41,543 nucleotides of DNA from Hydrogenophaga intermedia. Its GTDB lineage: Bacteria > Pseudomonadota > Gammaproteobacteria > Burkholderiales > Burkholderiaceae_C. Location of the stretch: assembly GCF_000723405.1 (NCBI RefSeq), contig NZ_CCAE010000040.1, positions 1-41,543 on the forward strand. The letters are read 5' to 3'. The position numbers and the translations under genes were made by a program. This document shows, piece after piece, positions 34,610 through 41,543 of this stretch. Each line of letters begins with the position of its first letter. Position 1 is the first letter of the stretch. Under the pieces are notes generated by a model, which did no database searches, had not been told where the DNA came from, and saw only the letters and a program-made list of their open reading frames with translations.

Positions 34610-34756
34610 CTTGGTGAAAACCCGCAATTCTCGGATCACATAGTGAACCGGTTTTGCGGGGAGATTCAGGGTTTTCCTCTGACGCTCACGTCAGTTGTGC
34701 TGCGAACATGTGGCCAATCGATTCACATTCTGGACATTCAACCTCACAAGGGCGAG
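34610..34756. promoter_or_regulatory. Divergent IclR/SDR control region with palindromes
   Basis: Two adjoining palindromes are visible: TCAC-ATA-GTGA (34636-34646) and AACCGGTT (34646-34653). An outer pair CCCGCAA/TTGCGGG (34621-34627 and 34654-34660) brackets them. IclR proteins bind such symmetric sites. They lie 26-50 bases upstream of the IclR start, suited to autorepression plus control of the operon. I could not settle the promoter hexamers. Confidence 0.5.
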
Positions 34757-35569
34757 ATGGACAACCCCAATCAGCACGTCGGGCGCGTCGCTTTGGTCAC
34801 GGGCGCCGCCAGCGGCATCGGCCTGCAGATCGCACAAGACCTGGCGCGGCAAGGCGCCACGGTCTGCATCGTGGACCGCAACGGCCCGGCGGCCGAGCAG
34901 GCCGCGCAGGGCATTCGCGAGGCCGGCGGCCAGGCCGAGGCCTTCGTGGCCGACCTGGCCGACGCCGAGGCCATCGAACGCACCATGGCCGCGCTCCTGC
35001 GCCGCCACCCGCAGGTCGACATCCTCGTCAACAACGCGGGCGTGGTCTCCACCCAGCCGCACGACGAGGTTTCGCTGGCGCAGTGGAACACCACGCTGGC
35101 CATCAACCTCACGGCGCCCATGCTGCTCACGCAGGCGGTGCTGCCGGGCATGAAGCGCCAGGGCTGGGGCCGCATCGTCAACGTCTCGTCCATCAGCGGC
35201 GTGCGCGCGGGCACGGGGCGCCTGGCCTACGGCAGCTCCAAGGCCGCGCTCATCGCCATGACGGCGCAATTCGCCATCGAGCTCGGCGAACAAGGCATCA
35301 CCGTCAATGCCATCGCGCCAGGCTTCGTCGACACGCCCATGATCCGCAGCCTGCACGGCAGCTCCAAGGCCAACACCTATCTCGACGTCTGCCCCATGCA
35401 CCGCTTCTGCTCGCCGGCCGAGGTGTCCGCCGCCGCGCTGTTCTTCGCCTCCGAACAGGCCAGCTTCGTCACCGGCCAGACGCTCGGCGTCGACGGCGGC
35501 TACCTGGCCAGCGGCCTGTACATGCGCCAGTTGTTCGACATCCCAGCCGCCACGCCGCAGGCCGCGTGA
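34757..35569 (+). CDS. SDR-family dehydrogenase
   Basis: A 270-residue classical short-chain dehydrogenase. TGAASGIG (15-22) binds the cofactor, Asp40 at the end of the second strand favours NAD+, NNAG is at 92-95, and the catalytic Asn117, Ser145, Tyr158 and Lys162 (AYGSSK) are intact. GQTLGVDGGY closes the core. Its likely role is oxidation of a hydroxyl group on the imported acid. It is the first gene of the operon controlled by the divergent IclR protein; only a weak AAGG precedes the ATG. Confidence 0.92.
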   Translation: MDNPNQHVGRVALVTGAASGIGLQIAQDLARQGATVCIVDRNGPAAEQAAQGIREAGGQAEAFVADLADAEAIERTMAALLRRHPQVDILVNNAGVVSTQPHDEVSLAQWNTTLAINLTAPMLLTQAVLPGMKRQGWGRIVNVSSISGVRAGTGRLAYGSSKAALIAMTAQFAIELGEQGITVNAIAPGFVDTPMIRSLHGSSKANTYLDVCPMHRFCSPAEVSAAALFFASEQASFVTGQTLGVDGGYLASGLYMRQLFDIPAATPQAA

Positions 35570-35619
35570 GCGCCGCACCCCTTCCCCCGCGCCAGCACCC
35601 CAACCAGAGGAGACACACC

Positions 35620-36636
35620 ATGACCATTTCCCGCCGCACCCTCATCAAGGCCACGGGCATCACCGCGGCCAGCGTGGCCGCGCCACTGAAGCTGGCCTAT
35701 GGCCAGAACGCCGAGTTCACCTTCAAGTACGCCAACAACCAGCCGCCGCAGCACCCCATGAACGTGCGCGCCAAGGAAGCGGTGGAGGCCATCAAGAAGG
35801 AAACCAATGGCCGCATGGACATCCAGCTCTTCCCCAGCAACCAACTCGGCTCCGACACCGACACGCTGAGCCAGTTGCGTTCGGGCGGTGTGGAGATGTT
35901 CAACCTCTCCGGCCTCATCCTGTCCACCCTCGTCACGCCCGCCGCGCTCAACGGCCTGGGCTTCGCCTTCCCCAACTACGACACCGTGTGGAAGGCCATG
36001 GACGGTGACGTCGGCGCCTACATCCGCGCGCAGATCGCCAAGGCCAACCTGCACACGCTCGACCGCATCTGGGACAACGGCTTCCGCCAGACCACCTCGT
36101 CCACCAAGCCCATCAACTCCCCGGCCGACCTGGAGGGTTTCAAGATCCGCGTGCCGGTGTCGCCGATGTGGACCTCCATGTTCAAGGCCTTCGGCTCCTC
36201 GCCGATCTCGATCAACGCGTCCGAGATGTACACGGCCCTGCAGACCAAGGTGGCCGACGGCCAGGAGAACCCCTTCGCGGTCATCTCCAACTTCAAGCTC
36301 TACGAGGTGCAGAAGTACTGTTCGCTCACCAACCACATGTGGGACGGCTTCTGGACGCTGATCAACCGCCGCGCCTGGGACCGCCTGCCACCCGACGTGC
36401 GCGACATCGTCACCAAGCACATCAACGCCGCCGCCGTGAAGGAGCGCGTGGACGTGGCCGCCAACGAGGCCACGCTGCAGAAGGACCTCACCGCCAAGGG
36501 CATCGTCTTCAACTCGCCCAACACCGCGCCCTTCCGCGACAAGCTGCGCAGCGCCGGCTTCTACGCCGAGTGGAAGGGCAAGTTCGGCGACGAGGCCTGG
36601 GCCGTGATGGAAAAGTACACCGGCAAGCTGGGTTGA
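35620..36636 (+). CDS. dctP: TRAP substrate-binding protein (DctP), third system, Tat-type signal
   Basis: A 338-residue DctP with a twin-arginine signal peptide (TISRRTLIKATGITAASVAAP), unlike the Sec-type signals of the other two binding proteins here. Family features: NQPPQHPMNVRAKEA, LFPSNQLGSDTDTL, the ligand-binding arginine in GFKIRVPVSP and DGQENPFAVI. It belongs to the broad C4-dicarboxylate/sugar-acid branch, and is clearly not a copy of the other two. AGAGGAG lies seven bases before the ATG at 35620. The permease gene follows after one base. Confidence 0.93.
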   Translation: MTISRRTLIKATGITAASVAAPLKLAYGQNAEFTFKYANNQPPQHPMNVRAKEAVEAIKKETNGRMDIQLFPSNQLGSDTDTLSQLRSGGVEMFNLSGLILSTLVTPAALNGLGFAFPNYDTVWKAMDGDVGAYIRAQIAKANLHTLDRIWDNGFRQTTSSTKPINSPADLEGFKIRVPVSPMWTSMFKAFGSSPISINASEMYTALQTKVADGQENPFAVISNFKLYEVQKYCSLTNHMWDGFWTLINRRAWDRLPPDVRDIVTKHINAAAVKERVDVAANEATLQKDLTAKGIVFNSPNTAPFRDKLRSAGFYAEWKGKFGDEAWAVMEKYTGKLG

Positions 36637-36637
36637 C

Positions 36638-38518
36638 ATGACGGAACTCATCGCCGGCACCTCCGCCGACGCCGACGGTGCCTACAAGGGCACCGTCCTT
36701 CACGACACCCGCAGCAGCCCGCTCTGGCTCAAGCCGCTGGAGGCCGTCTCGGCCCTCCTCATGGTGGTCATCACGGTGCTGCTGCTGGTGGGCGTGGTCT
36801 CGCGCTACGTGTTCAACCAGTCCCTGGTGTGGTCGGACGAGGTCGTCTCGATCTCCTTCATCTGGCTCACCATGCTGGGCGCGGCCATCGCCGTGCACCG
36901 CAACGAACACCTGCGCCTGGGCCTGTTCGTCGACCTGCTGCCGCCGCGCCTGCGCGAGTTCGTGCACGCCTTCGCGCTGGTGGCCATCGCGGCGGTGCTG
37001 CTCGCGCTCATCGGCCCGGCCATCGACTACGCCAAAGACGAGTGGTTCATCCACACGCCCGCGCTGGACCTGCCCAACTCCTTCCGCGTCAGCTCCATCG
37101 GCTTCGGCTTCGCCGTCATGCTGGCCCTGGTGGTGCTGTACGCCGGCCGCTCCGCGCGCAAGGCCGACCTGGCGCTGGCCGTGCTGCTGGTGGCGGTGGT
37201 CGCGGGCCTGTGCTGGCACTTCTCGCCGCAGCTCATGAAGCTGGGCGCGGCCAACATCGGCTTCTTCCTCATCGGCTTCGCCGCCATCTGCCTGGTGGCG
37301 GGTGTGCCCATCGCCTTCTGCTTCGGCGTGGGCGCGGTGTGTTACCTGGCCTTCACCACGCACGTGCCGCTCACCGTCGTCATCGGGCGCATGGACGAAG
37401 GCATGTCCAGCCTGGTGCTGGTGTCCGTGCCCATCTTCGTGCTGCTGGGCTGCATCCTTGATGCGACCGGCATGGGCAAGGCCATCGTCGATTTCCTGGG
37501 CTCGCTGCTCGGCCACGTCAAGGCCGGCATGTCCTACGTGCTGCTGGGTTCGCTGTTCATCGTCTCGGGCATCTCCGGTTCCAAGGTGTCCGACATGGCC
37601 ACCGTGGCCCCCGCCCTCTTCCCCGAGATGAAGCGCCGCGGCCACAAGCCGCGCGAGATGGTGGCCCTGCTGGCCACCGGCGCCGCCATGGCCGACACCG
37701 TGCCACCCAGCATCGTGCTCATCGTGCTGGGCGCTGTGGCCGGCGTGTCCATCGCGGGCCTGTTCCAGGCCGGCTTCGTCATCGCCATGGTGCTGCTGGC
37801 CGTGCTGCTGGTGCTGGCGCGCTGGAAGGCCCGCAACGAAGACATGCACGACGCCAAGCGCGCCCCGCTGTCGCTGGTGCGCCGCTTCCTGCTGATCGCC
37901 GCGCCCGCGCTGGTGCTGCCCTTCCTCATCCGCGCGGCGGTGGGCGAAGGCGTGGCCACAGCCACCGAGGTCTCCACCGTCGCCGTGGTCTACGCGCTGT
38001 TCGTGGGCCAGGTGATGTACGGCGGCATCGGCCTGCGCAAGTTCTACGACATGCTGGTGGAGACCGCCGCGCTCTCGGGCGTGGTGCTGCTGGTGCTGGG
38101 CTCGGCCTCGGCCATGGCCTGGTCCATCACGCAGAGCGGCGTGGTGCAGCAACTGTCCACGGTGATGACCTCGCTGCCCGGCGGCTGGGTCGGCTTCATG
38201 GCCGTCACCATCGTGGTCTTCGTGGCCCTGGGCTGTCTGCTGGAAGGCCTGCCCGCCGTGCTGCTGCTCGCGCCCATCATGTTCCCCATCGCGCACAAGC
38301 TGGGCATCAACGACGTGCACTACGCCATGGTCATCGTCTGCGCCATGAACATCGGCCTGATGATGCCCCCCATCGGCGTGGGCTTCTACATCGCCTGCCG
38401 CATCGGCGGCGCCCCGCCCGACGAGGTCATCGGCGCCATCTGGCCGTATCTGGTCGCACTGCTCGTGGGCGTGCTGATCATCGCGGCCGTACCGGGCATC
38501 ACCACCATGGTCTTGTGA
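36638..38518 (+). CDS. dctQM: Fused TRAP permease (DctQ-DctM)
   Basis: A 626-residue protein joining the small and large permeases. Residues about 30-180 are DctQ (VSRYVFNQSLVWSDEVVSI, then AVHRNEHLRLGLFVDLL), and about 195-626 are DctM (VSGISGSKVSDMATVAPALF, ADTVPPSIVLIVLGAVAG, GVATATEVSTVAV, NIGLMMPPIGVGFYIA). It starts one base after the dctP stop. The last codons overlap the next gene's start. Confidence 0.94.
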   Translation: MTELIAGTSADADGAYKGTVLHDTRSSPLWLKPLEAVSALLMVVITVLLLVGVVSRYVFNQSLVWSDEVVSISFIWLTMLGAAIAVHRNEHLRLGLFVDLLPPRLREFVHAFALVAIAAVLLALIGPAIDYAKDEWFIHTPALDLPNSFRVSSIGFGFAVMLALVVLYAGRSARKADLALAVLLVAVVAGLCWHFSPQLMKLGAANIGFFLIGFAAICLVAGVPIAFCFGVGAVCYLAFTTHVPLTVVIGRMDEGMSSLVLVSVPIFVLLGCILDATGMGKAIVDFLGSLLGHVKAGMSYVLLGSLFIVSGISGSKVSDMATVAPALFPEMKRRGHKPREMVALLATGAAMADTVPPSIVLIVLGAVAGVSIAGLFQAGFVIAMVLLAVLLVLARWKARNEDMHDAKRAPLSLVRRFLLIAAPALVLPFLIRAAVGEGVATATEVSTVAVVYALFVGQVMYGGIGLRKFYDMLVETAALSGVVLLVLGSASAMAWSITQSGVVQQLSTVMTSLPGGWVGFMAVTIVVFVALGCLLEGLPAVLLLAPIMFPIAHKLGINDVHYAMVIVCAMNIGLMMPPIGVGFYIACRIGGAPPDEVIGAIWPYLVALLVGVLIIAAVPGITTMVL

Positions 38519-39528
38519 CGAAGGCCCGCGTGAACATGATCGATCTGTACCGAACCATGGCGCGCATCCGCGCCTTCGAACTCGCGGCCGAGGTGGCCAG
38601 CCAGGGCGGCGTGGGCGTGCTCGGCGCCAAGCTGGACGAACGCGCCAAGGTGCGCGGCCCACTGCACCTGTCCATCGGGCAGGAGGCCGTGGCCGCCGGC
38701 GTCTGCGCCCACCTCAGCCGCGAGGATCTGCTGACGAGCACCCACCGCGGCCACGGCCACACCCTGGCCAAGGGCGGCGACATGCGCCGCATGATGGCCG
38801 AGCTGTTCGGCCGCGCCGGTGGCAGCAACGGCGGCAAGGGCGGCTCCATGCACATCGCCGACTTCTCGGTGGGCATGCTGGGCGCCAACGGTGTCGTCAC
38901 CGCCGGCCTGCCCATCGCCTGCGGCGCGGCGCAGGCGCTCAAGCTGCAAGGCAAGCCGCACCTGGTGGCCTGCTTCTTCGGCGACGGCGCCACCAACCGC
39001 GGGCCCTTCCTGGAAGCGCTCAACTGGGCCGCCGTCTTCAAGCTGCCGGTGCTCTTCGTCTGCGAGGACAACCGCTACTCCGCCACCACCGCCACCGCGG
39101 GCCTCAGCGCCGGCCCCGGCGTGGCCGCGCGCGCAGCGGCGCTGGGCGTGCCCGGTGAAACGGCCGACGGCAACGACGTGCAGGCCGTGCACGCGGCCGC
39201 CGGCCGCCTGGTCGCCAAGATCCACGCGGGCGAAGGCCCCCAACTGCTGCACGCCCTCACCTGGCGCGTGCGCGGCCACGTGTCGGTGGACACCCAGGGC
39301 TACCGCGACCCGAACGACCTGCAAGGCGCCATCGACGCCGACCCGCTGCGTCGCGCGCGCGAAGCCGCCCTGGCCGGCGGCGCCACGCTCGCGCAGCTCG
39401 ACGCCATCGACGCCGAGGTGCGCGCCGAGATCGACGACGCCGTGGCCTTCGCCGACGCATCGCCCGCGCCCGAGCCGGCCGCGGCCTTCACCGACATCCA
39501 GACCACCGGAGCCGGCGCATGGCACTGA
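38515..39528 (+). CDS. TPP-dependent 2-oxoacid dehydrogenase-type E1 alpha subunit
   Basis: A 337-residue E1 alpha of the pyruvate/acetoin dehydrogenase type. STHRGHGHTLAKGGD and GSNGGKGGSMHIAD are typical, and the TPP/Mg motif runs from GDGATNRG to FVCEDN. The start is uncertain: GTG 38515 (overlapping the permease stop, GTGA), GTG 38530 (GAAGG five bases upstream, perhaps the best) or ATG 38536. It overlaps the E1 beta start by 10 bases. No E2 acyltransferase or E3 gene is present in the window, so either these lie beyond it, or they are supplied from elsewhere, or this E1 acts alone. Confidence 0.9.
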   Translation: MTKARVNMIDLYRTMARIRAFELAAEVASQGGVGVLGAKLDERAKVRGPLHLSIGQEAVAAGVCAHLSREDLLTSTHRGHGHTLAKGGDMRRMMAELFGRAGGSNGGKGGSMHIADFSVGMLGANGVVTAGLPIACGAAQALKLQGKPHLVACFFGDGATNRGPFLEALNWAAVFKLPVLFVCEDNRYSATTATAGLSAGPGVAARAAALGVPGETADGNDVQAVHAAAGRLVAKIHAGEGPQLLHALTWRVRGHVSVDTQGYRDPNDLQGAIDADPLRRAREAALAGGATLAQLDAIDAEVRAEIDDAVAFADASPAPEPAAAFTDIQTTGAGAWH

Positions 39529-40505
39529 TCCGCACCACCTATGCCGACGCCGCCGTGCGCGCGATGACCAACGCCATGCGCGATGACCCGCGCGTGGTGG
39601 TGCTGGGCGAAGACGTGGGCCGGGGCGGCATCTTCCAGCAGTACAAGGGCCTGCAGGCCGCCTTCGGGCCCGAGCGCGTGATCGACACGCCCATCTCCGA
39701 AGCCACCATCGTCGGCGTCGGCGTGGGCATGGCGCTGGTGGGCATGCGCCCCGTGGTGGAGATGCGCGTGGTCGACTTCGCGCTCTGCGCCATGGACGAG
39801 ATCGTCAACCAGGCCGCCAAGAACCGCTACATGTTCGGCGGCCAGGGCCGCGTGCCGCTGGTGATGCGCCTGCCCATCGGCTTCTGGGCCAACTCGGCCG
39901 CTCAGCACTCGCAAAGCCTGGAGGCCTGGTTCGCCCACCTGCCCGGCGTGGTGGTGATGTGCCCCGCCACACCGCAAGACAACTTCAGCATGCTCACCCA
40001 GGCCCTGCGCGGCGAGGACCCGGTGATCTACATGGAGAACAAGGAGCTGTGGGGCCTGGAGGGCGAGGTCGATGATTCGCTGATCGCCACGCCCGGCCGC
40101 GCCAACGTCCTGCGGCGCGGCGACGATCTCACGCTCGTGAGCTGGTCCGCCGCCGTGCACACCGCAGCGAAGGCCGCCGACGAACTGGCCGCGCAAGGCG
40201 TGCGCGCCAGCGTCATCGACCTGGGCACCCTGTGGCCCTGGGACCGCGACGCCGTGCTGGCCGACTGCGCGCGCACACGCCGCCTGCTGGTGGTGCACGA
40301 CGCCGTGCAGGCCGCCGGCTTCGGCGCCGAGGTGGCCGCCACCGCCGCGCAGGCCACGGGCTGCCGCATCGGCCGCCTGGGCGCGCCGCGCATTCCCGTG
40401 GGCTACGCCACGCGGCTGGAAACCGTGGCCCGTGTCTCCCCCGCCGCTGTCGTCGAGGCAGCGTTGTCCCTCATGGCCGACGCCCCGCAGGCAACGGCCG
40501 CCTGA
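39519..40505 (+). CDS. TPP-dependent 2-oxoacid dehydrogenase-type E1 beta subunit
   Basis: A 328-residue E1 beta. It has LGEDVGRGGIF, the TPP-activating glutamate in TPISEATIVGVGVGMAL, and the active-site histidine in AQHSQSLEAWFAHLPG. The loop before that histidine reads RLPIGFWANSAAQH, where pyruvate and acetoin enzymes usually have a glycine-rich GG.G.G..H; this may reflect a different substrate. It pairs with the E1 alpha directly upstream (10-base overlap). Confidence 0.9.
   Translation: MALIRTTYADAAVRAMTNAMRDDPRVVVLGEDVGRGGIFQQYKGLQAAFGPERVIDTPISEATIVGVGVGMALVGMRPVVEMRVVDFALCAMDEIVNQAAKNRYMFGGQGRVPLVMRLPIGFWANSAAQHSQSLEAWFAHLPGVVVMCPATPQDNFSMLTQALRGEDPVIYMENKELWGLEGEVDDSLIATPGRANVLRRGDDLTLVSWSAAVHTAAKAADELAAQGVRASVIDLGTLWPWDRDAVLADCARTRRLLVVHDAVQAAGFGAEVAATAAQATGCRIGRLGAPRIPVGYATRLETVARVSPAAVVEAALSLMADAPQATAA

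Positions 40506-41543
<1,038 letters not shown>

Noticed and set aside
36509..38662. A 717-codon open frame antisense to the DctQM gene
   Set aside because: Same artefact; the product is a His/Asp/Gln-rich low-complexity string, whereas the forward frame is a clear permease.

Overview
The window is GC-rich, densely coded bacterial DNA with no gene-free stretch over 300 bases, no tRNA or rRNA, no insertion sequence and no CRISPR array. The left-hand gene order (ompA-type porin, gyrA, serC, pheA, tyrA, aroA-cmk, rpsA, ihfB, lapA, lapB), the aroA-cmk fusion, the style of the OmpA N-terminus and the abundance of TRAP transporters point to a betaproteobacterium of the order Burkholderiales, most likely family Comamonadaceae (Hydrogenophaga/Acidovorax/Variovorax type). 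This placement is inferred from recognised proteins, not from a database search.

Region 1 (1-11950) is a conserved housekeeping block. The 5' end of an OmpA-family gene reads leftward. A rightward chain of overlapping or tightly spaced genes follows: DNA gyrase A, serine and aromatic amino acid synthesis (serC, pheA, tyrA, and an EPSP synthase fused to cytidylate kinase), ribosomal protein S1, IHF beta, and the LPS-control proteins LapA and LapB. A near-consensus promoter inside the cmk half of the fusion probably drives rpsA.

Region 2 (11947-23346) starts abruptly: lapB and a convergent 5-oxoprolinase gene use the same CTAG for their stop codons. It holds a leftward operon (DUF1445/D-glutamate-cyclase-like protein, TRAP DctP-DctQ-DctM, 5-oxoprolinase), a LysR regulator, and a rightward paralogous DctPQM operon ending in a strong terminator. 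Together these look like a module that imports pyroglutamate and/or D-glutamate and converts it to glutamate.

Region 3 (23363-32541) is mixed: rdgC-crcB; a leftward DUF1272-LysE-GFA operon; small uncharacterised genes; an alpha/beta hydrolase fused to a LuxR-type DNA-binding domain, divergent from an FMN reductase; and a leftward five-gene run (ParD-like protein, methionine aminopeptidase, HTH regulator, beta-propeller, DUF899) with a clear promoter and palindromic operator at its head.

Region 4 (32676-41543) holds an uncharacterised exported protein, an IclR regulator translationally coupled to a small membrane protein, and a divergent catabolic operon: SDR dehydrogenase, Tat-exported TRAP binding protein, fused DctQM permease, TPP-dependent E1 alpha and beta subunits, and a ketol-acid reductoisomerase whose stop codon is the last codon of the window. 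I cannot match this enzyme combination to a described pathway. It is, with the pyroglutamate/D-glutamate module, the most interesting content here.
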